Assembly: GCA_029779845.1 (NCBI GenBank)
Contig: JAKOZT010000035.1
Span: 1 to 64,000, forward strand
Direction of reading: 5' to 3'
Length of the DNA: 64,000 nucleotides
Source: Pseudomonadota bacterium
GTDB lineage: Bacteria; Pseudomonadota; Gammaproteobacteria; Burkholderiales; Burkholderiaceae_C
A program made the position numbers and the translations under genes. Below, in pieces: positions 11,567 to 21,896 of this stretch. The notes beneath the pieces are model-generated. The model did not search any database and had not been told where the DNA came from. It was given only the letters and a program-made list of their open reading frames with translations. Numbering within the stretch: position 1 is the stretch's first letter; every line of letters begins with the position of its first letter.

Positions 11567-12775
11567 ATGCCGTACCAACCGCTCCCGCCGGACGTTCTGC
11601 GCGCCGGCTTCCCGACCCTGTTCGCGCTGCGCGACAAATCCGGCTGCCTGCTGGTGCCCAAGGGCACGCTGGTCGATTCGGAGCAGTTGCAGCAGCTCTC
11701 GACGCGCGACCTCTACGTCGACGACCAGGACGGCGAGGCGCTGCGCCGCGCGATCGCCGGCAAGGTGCACGAGCTGGTGCGCAACGACGAGCTGCTCGGC
11801 CGCATCGCGCAGGCGCGCCCCGACGCGAGCGACCTGCTGGTGCCCTCGGCGGCCGGCCGGCGGCGGCTGGACGACGCGCCCACCGACTGGTCGAACCTGC
11901 AGGTGCGCCTGGCCGCGCTGCTGCGCGACGCCGCGCAACCCGAGTTCGCCGCGCGGCTGATGCAGCTGCAGAAGACCCTCTTCGACCAGATCAACAGCGA
12001 CCCCGACGATGCGCTGCTGCTGCTGGTGCACGCCGCCACGCAGGAGTACCGCGACTACAGCGCCAGCCATGCGCTGCTGGTGGCGGTGGTGGCCGAGCTG
12101 GCCTCGCGCCACGTGGCCGGCATCACGCCGGCGCAGCGCCAGTCGCTGCGCTGCGCGGCGCTGACGATGAACGTGGCGATGACGGCCTTGCAGAACCAGC
12201 TCGCGCAGCAGAGCAGCCCGCTCAGCGCCGCGCAGCGCGCCGAAATCGATTCGCACCCGGCGCGCGCCGTTGCCGCGCTGCGCGCCGCGGGCGTCGGCGA
12301 TGCGGTGTGGCTAGCCGCCGTGCAGCACCACCACGACGCGCCGCCCGGCCCGCTGGCCGGCATGGAGCCGGCGCTGCGCGTTGCCCGCCTGATCCGCCGC
12401 GCCGACGTGTTCGCCGCGCGGCTGAGCCCGCGCCGCGGCCGCCAGGCGCTGTCGGCCACCGCCGCCGCCAAGGCCGCCTACCTCGACGAACACCAGAAGC
12501 CCGACGAGGCCGGCTCGGCGATCATCAAGGCGGTGGGCCTGTACCCGCCCGGCTCGCTGGTCAGGCTGGCCGATGGCGAGACCGCCGTGGTGCTGCGCCG
12601 CGGCCGGCGCGCCAACTCGCCCACCGTGGCCTGCATCGTCAATCCGGCCGGCGCGGTGCTGGCCTCGCCCGCGCTGCGCTACACGCACACGCCGGCACAT
12701 GCGGTGACCGGCGGCGTGGCGCCGCACGAGGTGAAGGTGCGGCTGAACCTGCAGCGGCTGCTGCAGATGACCTGA
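11567..12775 (+). CDS. HD-domain protein with degenerate HD-GYP motifs
   Basis: This 402-residue protein has an N-terminal region of about 100 residues typical of DUF3391/HD-GYP-like proteins (GTLVDSEQLQQLSTRDLYVDD). A helical HD region follows with recognisable but eroded positions: ASHALLVAVV where HD-GYP has HS, then SHPARAVAAL, and HHHDAPPGPL in place of HHE..DGSGYP. The GYP triplet and several metal ligands are absent, so c-di-GMP hydrolysis is doubtful. A signalling or binding role is more likely. The start at 11567 begins MPYQPLPPDVL; no clear Shine-Dalgarno precedes it. It shares the insert between the metH halves with the lipoprotein gene. Confidence 0.75.
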   Translation: MPYQPLPPDVLRAGFPTLFALRDKSGCLLVPKGTLVDSEQLQQLSTRDLYVDDQDGEALRRAIAGKVHELVRNDELLGRIAQARPDASDLLVPSAAGRRRLDDAPTDWSNLQVRLAALLRDAAQPEFAARLMQLQKTLFDQINSDPDDALLLLVHAATQEYRDYSASHALLVAVVAELASRHVAGITPAQRQSLRCAALTMNVAMTALQNQLAQQSSPLSAAQRAEIDSHPARAVAALRAAGVGDAVWLAAVQHHHDAPPGPLAGMEPALRVARLIRRADVFAARLSPRRGRQALSATAAAKAAYLDEHQKPDEAGSAIIKAVGLYPPGSLVRLADGETAVVLRRGRRANSPTVACIVNPAGAVLASPALRYTHTPAHAVTGGVAPHEVKVRLNLQRLLQMT

Positions 12776-12780
12776 CCAGC

Positions 12781-13830
<1,050 letters not shown>

Positions 13831-13836
13831 GCCGCG

Positions 13837-13842
13837 ATTCTA
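13837..13842 (-). promoter_or_regulatory. -10 element of leaderless metH part 1
   Basis: TAGAAT on the minus strand ends exactly 6 nt before the ATG at 13828-13830, so transcription would start at or next to the start codon. No Shine-Dalgarno is visible. The -35 region is not convincing. Confidence 0.4.
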
Positions 13843-13852
13843 CGAACGGCGC

Positions 13853-15970
13853 TCAGTGCACCGGCACCGGCTGGGTCTCCTGGAAGAGGGACGCGCTGAA
13901 CTCGATCGCACGCGGGCCGACGTCGTTCATCGCCCACAGCGCCAGCGCCTTGGCCGACATCGGCTTGGCATACAGGTAGCCTTGCAGCACGTCGCAGCCG
14001 AGCGCGCGCAGCACCTGCGCCTGGCCCTCGGTCTCGACGCCCTCGGCCACCACCTTGCGGCCCAGCGCCTGGCCGAGCTTGACCACCGCGTCGACCACCG
14101 CGCGCGCGTCGGCGCTGGCCTCGAGGTCGAGCACGAAGCTGCGGTCGATCTTCAGCTCCTCGGCCGGCATCTTGCGCAGCATCGCGAAGTTGCAGAAGCC
14201 GGTGCCGAAGTCGTCGATCGACAAATGCACGCCCACCGCGGCGAGCTTCTCGAAGATCGCGCGCGTGCCCTCGGCGTCTTCCATCGCGGCGGACTCGGTG
14301 ATCTCGCAGGTCAGCAGGTTGGGGTTGATCTGGTGGCGCTTGAGCGCCGCGGCGATGCGCCCGGCCAGGTCGGGCTGGCGCAGCTGGTGCACCGAGAGGT
14401 TGATCGCCACGCGCATGCGCAGGCCCTGGTCGCGCCACACGCGCGCCTGGCGGCAGGCCTCCTCGATCACCCACTGGCCGAGCGTGACGATCAGGCCGTG
14501 GCGCTCGGCCAGCGGAATGAACGCCGCCGGGCTGACCATGCCGCGCTGCGGATGGTGCCAGCGCAGCAGCGCCTCCACGCCCATGATCTCGCCGGTGGGC
14601 GCGTGCACCTTGGGCTGGTAGACGAGCTCGAGCTGGTTCTTCGCCACCGCGTGGCGCAGGTCGCGCAGCAGTTCGACCTGCTCGCGCGCATCGCCGAGCA
14701 TGCGCGGCTCGAAGAACGCGAAGGTCGAGCCGCCGTTGCGCTTGGCGTAGTGCGAGGCGGCCTCGGCGTTGGCCATCGCGGTGGTCAAGGAGCCGTCGCG
14801 CGGGTAGAGCACCACGCCGATCGAAGCGCCCAGCGAGAGCGTGCGCTTCTCGATCTCGAAGGGCTCGGCCAGCGCCTCGAGCAGCTTCTGCGCCATCGCG
14901 GCCGATTCGCTGCGGCCGGCCTCGGGGCCGAGCAGCAGCACGAACTCGTCGCCGCCGACGCGCGCCAGCAGCGCGCGCGGCCCGGCCGCGACGCGCAGGC
15001 GCTGCGCCACCGCCTGCAGCAGCAGGTCGCCGATGCGGCGGCCGAAGGAATCGTTGACCGGCTTGAACTGATCGAGCCCGACGAACAGCACCGCCATCGC
15101 CGACGGCGACTGCGCGGCGTGGCGCGCGGCGGCATTGAGGCGCGCTTCGAACGAGCGGCGATTGGGAAGGCGCGTCAGCGCATCGGTGCGGCTCGATTCC
15201 TCGATGCGCTCGATCGCCGCGCGCAGCGCGCGGCGCATGCGCGACTCCATGATCGACAGCGCCAGCAGCGTGACGCACAGCGCCGGCGTCGCGACGCCGG
15301 CCAGGAGCGCGAGCGTGGTGTCGGCCAGCCAGCCGTGTTCGTGCAGCGAGACGGCGCCTTCGGGCACCTGCGCGGCCAGCACCACCGCGTGCTGCGCCGC
15401 CGCCAGGCCGGCGCCGCCCAGCCCGGCCGCCGCGGCGCGCCAGCGCCAATCGGCGCCGCGCGCGCCGGCCAGCAGCGCGCCGCAGGCCAGGCACAGCACG
15501 AAGACGCCGAGCGCCGCCAGCGCCGGCAACAGCGGCTGCCATTGCGGCGCCGGCGCGAGGCGCATGTCGGAAACGTACAGCGCGGGGCCGGCCACCACCG
15601 CGGCCGCCAGCGCCAGCGCCGCGGCCACGCGCCGGCCCGGCCGCGTGCCGCCGGCGAAGGCGCCGTGCAGCGCGAACGCGCTGAAGAGCACGCCGAGCGT
15701 CCAGCCGGCCAGCGTCAGCGCGCCGCCGTAGCCGACCGGCAGGTTCAGCGGCCGGCCCGCCAGGGCGAGGAAGTGCACGCTCCACAGCCCGGTGCCGAGC
15801 ACCAGCGCCGCGCCGGCGAGCCAGGGCGCGGAGGCGCGCAGCCGCTCGCCGGCCAGGCGGTGGCTCAGGTCGAGCGCAACGTAGCAGGCCAGCGCGGCGA
15901 GCAGGGCCGCGGCCACCGACAGCACAGGCTCGAAGTGCCAGGCGAGGAAGGCGGTGTCGTGCGAGTCCAA
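13853..15970 (-). CDS. Membrane GGDEF/EAL cyclic-di-GMP protein with MHYT-like sensor
   Basis: This 705-residue protein has about seven N-terminal membrane helices (residues 10-245), arranged like an MHYT sensor but with the motif eroded (WSVHFLAL). A diguanylate cyclase domain with intact GGDEF near residue 338 follows. A phosphodiesterase domain then has EALLRW near residue 463, CEITES, SIDDFGTGF and KIDRSFV. Both catalytic signatures look complete, so it could make or break c-di-GMP; dual proteins often favour one activity. It lies 22 bp upstream of metH part 1 on the same strand, but no functional link is apparent. Confidence 0.9.
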   Translation of the reverse strand: MDSHDTAFLAWHFEPVLSVAAALLAALACYVALDLSHRLAGERLRASAPWLAGAALVLGTGLWSVHFLALAGRPLNLPVGYGGALTLAGWTLGVLFSAFALHGAFAGGTRPGRRVAAALALAAAVVAGPALYVSDMRLAPAPQWQPLLPALAALGVFVLCLACGALLAGARGADWRWRAAAAGLGGAGLAAAQHAVVLAAQVPEGAVSLHEHGWLADTTLALLAGVATPALCVTLLALSIMESRMRRALRAAIERIEESSRTDALTRLPNRRSFEARLNAAARHAAQSPSAMAVLFVGLDQFKPVNDSFGRRIGDLLLQAVAQRLRVAAGPRALLARVGGDEFVLLLGPEAGRSESAAMAQKLLEALAEPFEIEKRTLSLGASIGVVLYPRDGSLTTAMANAEAASHYAKRNGGSTFAFFEPRMLGDAREQVELLRDLRHAVAKNQLELVYQPKVHAPTGEIMGVEALLRWHHPQRGMVSPAAFIPLAERHGLIVTLGQWVIEEACRQARVWRDQGLRMRVAINLSVHQLRQPDLAGRIAAALKRHQINPNLLTCEITESAAMEDAEGTRAIFEKLAAVGVHLSIDDFGTGFCNFAMLRKMPAEELKIDRSFVLDLEASADARAVVDAVVKLGQALGRKVVAEGVETEGQAQVLRALGCDVLQGYLYAKPMSAKALALWAMNDVGPRAIEFSASLFQETQPVPVH

Positions 15971-16090
15971 GGCGAGTCCAGGGTGATCCAGTCGACCTTA
16001 TCGGCGAAATCGCGGCGCGCTGGAGGGTGGCGCGCGCAGCGGTGTGCGGAGCGTCACGCTCCCCGGCGACGCAGGTCCGGCCCCGCGGTC

Positions 16091-18403
16091 TTACTGCACG
16101 AACCCGATCCCGCGCCGCTGCCGCACCTCGGGCTTGACGCGGTGCTCGGCTTCCAGCTGCGAGAGGAACTCGTCGGCCTCGAAGGCTTCGCCGAGCACGT
16201 CGATCTGCCGCTTCACCGCCGCGAAGTCGCCCGGCGCCAGCAGTTCGAGCGCGCGCAATCGCTTGCGTTGTTCGTCGGTCAAGCCGGCCGCGTCGCCCGC
16301 CAGCGCCTCGGCGACGAACATGCGCTCGCGCTGCTCGGGCGTCAGCGGCTTGAACTGGATCTTGAAGGTGAAGCGCCGCAGCGCGGCTTCGTCGAGTTCG
16401 CCGAACAGGTTGGTGGTGCAGATGAAGACGCCGGCGTAGCGCTCCATGCCTTGCAGCATCTCGTTGACCTCGCTGACCTCGTAGTTGCGCTCGGCCAGGC
16501 GCCGGCTGCGCAGGAAGCTGTCGGCCTCGTCGAGCAGCAGCACGGCCTGCTCGGCCTCGGCTTCCTCGAACATCTTGGCCATGTTCTGCTCGGTCTCGCC
16601 GACGAACTTGCTGACCAGGTCGCTGGCCTGGCGGATCATCAGCGGGCGGCGCAGCTCGGCGGCGATGTGCTCGGCCAGCGCGGTCTTGCCGGTGCCCGGC
16701 GGGCCGTAGAAGCACAGCGTGCCGAAGCCCTTGCGGCGCAGCGCCTCGACGATCTTCGGGATCTCGAAGCGCGATTCGGTGTGGACCAGCGAGAGGTCGT
16801 ACTGCGTCACCACGCGCCGTGCGCCGCGTTCGCCCGCGCCCTGGCCGAGGGCCTTGTCGGCGTTGAGCAGCTGGCGCTCGATCAGCGCTTCCGTCGCATC
16901 GGCCCCGCCCTCGCCCGCCAGCCGCGCGAACTTCACCGCGGTGCGGATCTGCGCCGGCGTCAGCCCCTTGCGCTCGGCCAGCCGCGCGGCGAAGCCCTCG
17001 GCCACCGCCACGCCTTCGAGCGCCTTGGCCACCAGCGCCTCGCGCGCGCCGGGCGGCGGGCTCTTCAGCTCGAGGTGGTACTGGAAGCGGCGGCGGAACG
17101 CGAGGTCGATCTGCTCGATGCGGTTGGTCACCCAGATCACCGGCACCGGGTTGCTCTCCAGGATCTGATTCACCCAGGCCTTGCCGCTGACGCTGCCGGT
17201 GGGCGCGCCGTCGCCGCTGTCGATGCGCGCCATCAGCTGCGCGGCGTCGGTGGAGATCGGCGGGAACACGTCTTCCACCTCGTCGAACAGCAGCGCGACG
17301 CGCTCGCTGCCCTTGAGGAACACCTGGCTGATCTGCAGGGAGCGGTAGCGGTCGCGGCCCGAGAGCGAGTTGCCGTCGCGATCGGCGTATTCGACTTCGT
17401 ACAGCTCCAGCCCGGCGGCCTGCGCGGCCACCTTGGCGAGTTCGGTCTTGCCGGTGCCGGGCGGGCCGTAGAGCAGGATGTTGACGCCCGGCTCGCGGCG
17501 CGCCACCGCGCTCTTGAGCAGCGCGCTCATCATGCGGCAGTCGTCGGCCACGTAGTGGAAGTCGGCCGGCGTCAGCTCGCTGGGCGCGGCCGGGCGCGTG
17601 AACACCGCCATCAGGTCGGCCGGGCCCTTGTACTCGCGCATCAGCACCGGCGGCAGCTGCTCGCTGACCTTCATCAGGTCGGCGAGGTCGGTGATGTTGT
17701 GCTCGGAGATCAGGTTCTCGACCATGCCGATGCGCTCCAGCCGCGAGCCGGCGCGCAGCGCCTCGGCGACGTCGCCCTCGTCGACGCCGGCCACGCGCGC
17801 GATCGCCGCATAGGCCTCGCGCGCGTTGCTGACCTTGAACTCGACCAGCAGGCCGCGCAGGTCGCGCTGATAGCGCGCAAGGGTTCCGTACAGCAGCAGC
17901 GCGCGCTCGGCGGCGTTGAGCTGCAGCAGCCCGGCGAGCGCGTCGATGTTCTTCTCGACCAGCGTCGATTCTTTCTTCAGGCTGCGCTCCAGCCACTCGG
18001 CGGTGGCGCCGAGCACGAGCAGCAGGTCTTTCGGCGCGTCCTTGACGTATTCGTCGAGGTAGAAGAAGAGCGTGCCTTCTTCGTAGGGGCCGCGCCAGGC
18101 GCCGTGGCGCTCGATGAACTGCGCGTCGGACAAGGCCTCGTGGCCGCGCCACTGCTCGTTGGCGCGGCAGCGGTTGTCGAGGAAGTCGCGCACGCGGCGC
18201 AGCACCGCGGCCGGCCACACGAGGTGCCGGCCGGTCAGCGCGAGCAGGCTGTTCCAGTCGCGCCGCGGGTTGAAGCGGCCGGCCTGCGCCAGCGTCAGCG
18301 CGAGCACGAAGTGCGAGCACATGCGGTCCAGCACCGGGGCCTCGTTGAGCCCCGGCGAGAGCACCGCGCGGCCTTCACCAGCGCTGCGGCCCAGCTTCCC
18401 CAT
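16091..18403 (-). CDS. Double AAA+ ATPase
   Basis: This 770-residue protein has a helical N-terminal domain of about 290 residues and two AAA+ modules. Walker A GPPGTGKT occurs near residues 311 and 565. Walker B is ALLFDEVEDVF in the first and VLLLDEADSFL in the second. A strong AGGAGGTG Shine-Dalgarno 5 nt before the ATG at 18401-18403 fixes the start. The domain order resembles ATPases of the CDC48/FtsH-like classic clade that remodel proteins; no protease or peptidase domain is fused. Substrate and partners are unknown. The 120-bp gap to the GGDEF/EAL gene shows nothing special. Confidence 0.88.
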   Translation of the reverse strand: MGKLGRSAGEGRAVLSPGLNEAPVLDRMCSHFVLALTLAQAGRFNPRRDWNSLLALTGRHLVWPAAVLRRVRDFLDNRCRANEQWRGHEALSDAQFIERHGAWRGPYEEGTLFFYLDEYVKDAPKDLLLVLGATAEWLERSLKKESTLVEKNIDALAGLLQLNAAERALLLYGTLARYQRDLRGLLVEFKVSNAREAYAAIARVAGVDEGDVAEALRAGSRLERIGMVENLISEHNITDLADLMKVSEQLPPVLMREYKGPADLMAVFTRPAAPSELTPADFHYVADDCRMMSALLKSAVARREPGVNILLYGPPGTGKTELAKVAAQAAGLELYEVEYADRDGNSLSGRDRYRSLQISQVFLKGSERVALLFDEVEDVFPPISTDAAQLMARIDSGDGAPTGSVSGKAWVNQILESNPVPVIWVTNRIEQIDLAFRRRFQYHLELKSPPPGAREALVAKALEGVAVAEGFAARLAERKGLTPAQIRTAVKFARLAGEGGADATEALIERQLLNADKALGQGAGERGARRVVTQYDLSLVHTESRFEIPKIVEALRRKGFGTLCFYGPPGTGKTALAEHIAAELRRPLMIRQASDLVSKFVGETEQNMAKMFEEAEAEQAVLLLDEADSFLRSRRLAERNYEVSEVNEMLQGMERYAGVFICTTNLFGELDEAALRRFTFKIQFKPLTPEQRERMFVAEALAGDAAGLTDEQRKRLRALELLAPGDFAAVKRQIDVLGEAFEADEFLSQLEAEHRVKPEVRQRRGIGFVQ

Positions 18404-18525
18404 CGCGCACCTCCTGGGTGGCGCCACTTCGGCGCACGGGGACCATAACGCAGAAGCCGGCCGCGCGTCGACCGCTTGTCGACACGGGCGATGGGGGCAC
18501 TGCGGGAAGCGTGGGAATCAGCGCA

Positions 18526-18792
18526 TCAATGCAGCACCAGCGGCTGCTGCGACAGCACCGCGAAGCGCTCGATGAAGGCGTCCATCTCGTCTTCGGTGGC
18601 CGGGCCGGCTTCGATCAAGGCCTGCACGCCCTGCTTGAAGCTCTCGGCCAGCGCGCCCTGGATGAAGATCTCCTTGCGCGCGAACTTGTCGACGATTTCG
18701 TAGCCGCCGCGCGTCAGCGGGCCTTCGCCTTCTTCGGGCGGAACGTCGAAGGAGACGACGGCGAAGCTGTCGGAGTTGTAGAGCATCTGCAT
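18526..18792 (-). CDS. DUF3567 family small protein
   Basis: This 88-residue protein starts MQMLYNSDSFAVVSFDVP and ends AVLSQQPLVLH, which matches the DUF3567 family, found mainly in Burkholderiales. AGGAGA stands about 9 nt upstream of the ATG at 18790-18792 and decides this start over an in-frame TTG at 18810. It is acidic, soluble and lacks any signal. Its function is unknown. It stands alone between the AAA ATPase and the DUF3108 gene, with gaps of about 120 and 85 bp. Confidence 0.85.
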   Translation of the reverse strand: MQMLYNSDSFAVVSFDVPPEEGEGPLTRGGYEIVDKFARKEIFIQGALAESFKQGVQALIEAGPATEDEMDAFIERFAVLSQQPLVLH

Positions 18793-18878
18793 GAAGGGAC
18801 TCTCCTGCAACGGCAGTTGAGTCCTTCAACGCGAACTTCAAGGCCCGCGACGACGCCGGCCCTGCCGCGCTCAGGGGA

Positions 18879-19943
18879 TCAGGGGATTCGCTCGCGCAGG
18901 CGCAGCTCGAGCCGGTCGTCGTCGCGGCTGCCCATCGTCGCGCGCACCGGCAGGTGGCCGCGCGCCGGGTCCAGCCAGACCTCGACGCGGGTGTCGTGCT
19001 CGCGGCGCGGCTCGCGCAGCAGGCGCACGGTGGCCACGCTCTGGCCGGCCAGCGCCAGCGTCTCGGGGCCGAGGCTGAGGAAGACCCAGGTGGAGGCATC
19101 GCCGCGCGCACCGATCACCTGCATCACGATGCGCTCGCCGGGGGCCAGCAGCCGCGGGTCGGCCTGCGCGACGGCGGCGAGCTGGATCATCCAGCTCAGC
19201 CGGTCCTGCACGCCGGCGTGCCAGGGCACTTCGTGCGAGGGGCCCGAGAAGCGGATGCGCCCGGCTTCGCGCTCGAAGTTGGCGGCCACCGTCGGTCGGC
19301 GCGCGCGCCGGTCGGTGAAGCGCTCGGGGGCGAGGCCGTGCGCGTCGAGCGTGCCGCTGCTCTCCTGCGTCAGCACGTTCAGGCCCATCACCGCGCCTTC
19401 GAGGCGCAGCGTGTAGCGCGCCGCCTCGGGGCGCCACAGCAGCTCGCCGCTGCCGCTCATCGCGCCACGGCGCAGTTCGTAGCGCAGCGTCAGCGGCCCG
19501 GGCAGCTGCGCGGCGTAGAGCGGCGGCGGGGCGGCTTCGGGGTCGTCGGCCGCCGCCGAGGCTGACGGCTCGGGCCCGGGCACACCCTGCGTCAGCGGCG
19601 CCGCGTCGAGCACCGGCTCGGAGGGCGGCGCGGGCTCGTCGGCGGGGTCGGACAGCGGCGGCGCGGCGGCCACCGGCACGGCAGCCTCGCGCCGCGGCTG
19701 GGGCGGCGGGCGGCGCGCCGGCACGGGGACATCGGCCGGGGAGGGCGCCGGCGGCGGCGGCTCCACCACCGCGGCCGCCGGCGCCGCCAGCGTGCGCACC
19801 TGCAGCGCCGGCGCACTCGCCGCTTCGTGCCGCGGCAGCGAGAAGTCCGCGTCGCCGAGCAGCAGCAGGTGCGCCGCCAGCGTCAGCGCCGCCAGCGCGG
19901 CGAGCGCGCGCACACGCCGCGATTCAGGCCCGGCCGCGAGCAT
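18879..19943 (-). CDS. DUF3108 envelope protein with Pro-rich linker
   Basis: This 354-residue protein has an N-terminal membrane segment (residues 11-30) and a long Pro/Ala-rich stretch (about residues 45-145) that could span the periplasm. The C-terminal DUF3108 beta domain holds YELRRGAMSGSGELLW and PERFTDRRARRPT. A GAGGGG Shine-Dalgarno precedes the ATG at 19941-19943. The layout of anchor, Pro-rich spacer and periplasmic domain recalls TonB, but the C-terminal domain is unrelated to TonB. Its function is unknown, probably in the envelope. It is divergent from the FAH-family gene with a 41-bp gap. Confidence 0.82.
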   Translation of the reverse strand: MLAAGPESRRVRALAALAALTLAAHLLLLGDADFSLPRHEAASAPALQVRTLAAPAAAVVEPPPPAPSPADVPVPARRPPPQPRREAAVPVAAAPPLSDPADEPAPPSEPVLDAAPLTQGVPGPEPSASAAADDPEAAPPPLYAAQLPGPLTLRYELRRGAMSGSGELLWRPEAARYTLRLEGAVMGLNVLTQESSGTLDAHGLAPERFTDRRARRPTVAANFEREAGRIRFSGPSHEVPWHAGVQDRLSWMIQLAAVAQADPRLLAPGERIVMQVIGARGDASTWVFLSLGPETLALAGQSVATVRLLREPRREHDTRVEVWLDPARGHLPVRATMGSRDDDRLELRLRERIP

Positions 19944-19984
19944 CGACAATCCCCTCTTCCATCCACCGTGTTGCTGCACACCGC

Positions 19985-20974
19985 ATGAAACTCGCCACCT
20001 ACCAGGACGGCTCGCGCGACGGCCAGCTCGTCGTCGTCTCGCGCGATCTCTCGACCGCGCACTATGCCAGCGGCATCGCCACGCGCTTGCAGCAGGTGCT
20101 CGACGACTGGAACTTCCTCAGCCCCCAGCTCGAAGACCTGTACCAGACGCTCAACCACGGCAAGGCGCGCCACGCCTTCGCCTTCGAGCCGCGCCGGTGC
20201 ATGGCGCCGCTGCCGCGCGCCTACCAGTGGGCCGATGGCTCGGCCTACATCAACCATGTGGAGCTGGTGCGCGCGGCGCGCAAGGCCGAGGTGCCCGAGA
20301 GCTTCTACACCGACCCGCTGATGTACCAGGGCGGCAGCGACGACTTCCTCGGCCCGACCGACGACATCGTCTGCGCCAGCGAGGACTTCGGCATCGACTT
20401 CGAGGCCGAGATCGCGGTGATCACCGGCGACGTGGGCATGGGCAGCACGCCCGAGGCGGCGCTGGAAGGCATCCGCCTCGTGATGCTGGCCAACGACGTC
20501 TCCTTGCGCAACCTGATCCCCGCCGAACTCGCCAAGGGCTTCGGCTTCTTCCAGAGCAAGCCGGCCACCGCGTTCAGCCCGGTGGCCTGCACGACCGACG
20601 AACTCGGCGCCGCCTGGCAGGGCGGGCGCGTGCACCTGAACCTCGAATCGGTGTGGAACGGCAAGCGCGTCGGCCTCACCGACGCCGGCGCGGAGATGAC
20701 CTTCCACTTCGGCCAGCTGATCGCGCACATCTGCAAGACGCGCAACGTGCGCGCCGGCAGCATCGTCGGCAGCGGCACGGTGAGCAACAAGGACTGGTCG
20801 CGCGGCTACAGCTGCATCGCCGAGAAGCGCGCGATCGAGACGATCGAATCGGGCGCGCCCAAGACCGAGTTCATGCGCTACGGCGACACCATCCGCATCG
20901 AGATGAAGGGCGCCGACGGCGCGAGCCTGTTCGGGGCGATCGAGCAGAAGGTGGCGCCGCTTCAGGCGTCGTAG
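19985..20974 (+). CDS. Fumarylacetoacetate hydrolase family protein
   Basis: This 329-residue protein has the FAH catalytic fold with metal ligands in IDFEAEIAVITGDV and VMLANDVSLRN, and the downstream GSGTVSNKD and GDTIRIEMKG motifs. It has an extra N-terminal SH3-like domain of about 80 residues, as in true fumarylacetoacetases. It may cleave a C-C bond in a 1,3-diketo acid, for example fumarylacetoacetate from tyrosine breakdown, but no homogentisate dioxygenase is adjacent, so the substrate is open. It is cytoplasmic. Its last 13 bases overlap the convergent VOC gene. Confidence 0.88.
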   Translation: MKLATYQDGSRDGQLVVVSRDLSTAHYASGIATRLQQVLDDWNFLSPQLEDLYQTLNHGKARHAFAFEPRRCMAPLPRAYQWADGSAYINHVELVRAARKAEVPESFYTDPLMYQGGSDDFLGPTDDIVCASEDFGIDFEAEIAVITGDVGMGSTPEAALEGIRLVMLANDVSLRNLIPAELAKGFGFFQSKPATAFSPVACTTDELGAAWQGGRVHLNLESVWNGKRVGLTDAGAEMTFHFGQLIAHICKTRNVRAGSIVGSGTVSNKDWSRGYSCIAEKRAIETIESGAPKTEFMRYGDTIRIEMKGADGASLFGAIEQKVAPLQAS

Positions 20975-21375
20975 ACCGTCTCCAGCGACTCGAAGCCCTT
21001 CACCTCGATCGGGTTGCCCGAGGGGTCGCGGAAGAACATCGTCCACTGCTCGCCCGGCTGGCCCGCGAAGCGCAGCTGCGGCTCCAGCACGAACTCGACG
21101 CCGGCCGAGCGCAGCCGGTCGGCCAGCGCCTGCCAGTCGGCGCGCTGCAGCACCAGCCCGAGGTGCGGCATCGGCACGAGATGGTCGCCGACGCGGCCGG
21201 TGTTCGTGGTCTTGAACGGCTCGCCGAGGTGCAGCGAGAGCTGGTGGCCGAAGAAGTCGAAGTCGACCCAGGTGTCGGTGCTGCGGCCTTCGCGGCAGCC
21301 GAGCACGCCGCCGTAGAAGCGCCGCGCGGCGGCCAGGTCGCTGACGTGGTAGGCGAGGTGGAACAGGGCTTTCAT
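20962..21375 (-). CDS. VOC (glyoxalase/bleomycin-resistance fold) protein
   Basis: This 137-residue protein has two beta-alpha-beta-beta-beta units. LFHLAYHVSDLAAARRFYGG opens the fold with a metal-ligand His. HLGLVLQ and DPSGNPIEVKGF supply the second His and the Glu. Metal-dependent isomerase, dioxygenase or resistance activities are all known in this fold, so the substrate cannot be assigned. It converges on the FAH-family gene with a 13-bp overlap, and it is divergent from the retropepsin gene with a 20-bp gap. Confidence 0.85.
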   Translation of the reverse strand: MKALFHLAYHVSDLAAARRFYGGVLGCREGRSTDTWVDFDFFGHQLSLHLGEPFKTTNTGRVGDHLVPMPHLGLVLQRADWQALADRLRSAGVEFVLEPQLRFAGQPGEQWTMFFRDPSGNPIEVKGFESLETVYDA

Positions 21376-21395
21376 GGCCGTGGCATCGTAGCGGC

Positions 21396-21887
21396 ATGCA
21401 CTCCGACCTGTCCCGCAGCTTCAAGCTCACGACCATCTGGCTGCTGATCGGCCTCGCGCTGTTCCTCGCCGTGCAGTGGTGGCAGCACCGCGCCGCGCAG
21501 ATGCGCTTCAGCGTCGCCGGCGCCGACGTGATCGAGATCCGCCGCGGTCCCGACGGCCACTACCACTGGCCCGGCTTCGTCGAAGGCCGCGCGGTCGACT
21601 TCCTGGTCGACACCGGCGCCACCGGCACGGCCATTCCCGCCGCGCTGGCGCGCGAGCTGCGGCTGCAGGCCATCGGCAGCGTGCAGTCGAGCACCGCCGG
21701 CGGCGTGGTGACCGGCGAGCTGGTGCGCGCCGACATCGAGCTGCGCGGCGGCGTGCGCGCGCAGCGGCTGCCGGTGCTGGCGCTCGCCGGGCTGTCCGAG
21801 CGGCCGCTGCTGGGCATGGACGTGCTCGGCCGGCTGCGCTGGCAGCAGGTCGACGGCGTGCTGCGCATCGAGGCGGCTGCCCGCTAA
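21396..21887 (+). CDS. Membrane-anchored clan AA (retropepsin-like) aspartic protease
   Basis: This 163-residue protein has one N-terminal transmembrane helix (residues 12-28) and a single retropepsin-like domain with the active-site motif DTGAT (Asp72) and the later LLGMDVLGRLRW strand. This matches the TIGR02281 family, usually anchored with the domain outside the cytoplasm. As in retroviral proteases, activity would need a dimer. Physiological substrates are unknown. It lies 9 bp upstream of the GumN-like gene on the same strand. Confidence 0.87.
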   Translation: MHSDLSRSFKLTTIWLLIGLALFLAVQWWQHRAAQMRFSVAGADVIEIRRGPDGHYHWPGFVEGRAVDFLVDTGATGTAIPAALARELRLQAIGSVQSSTAGGVVTGELVRADIELRGGVRAQRLPVLALAGLSERPLLGMDVLGRLRWQQVDGVLRIEAAAR

Positions 21888-21896
21888 GCTGCGCGC

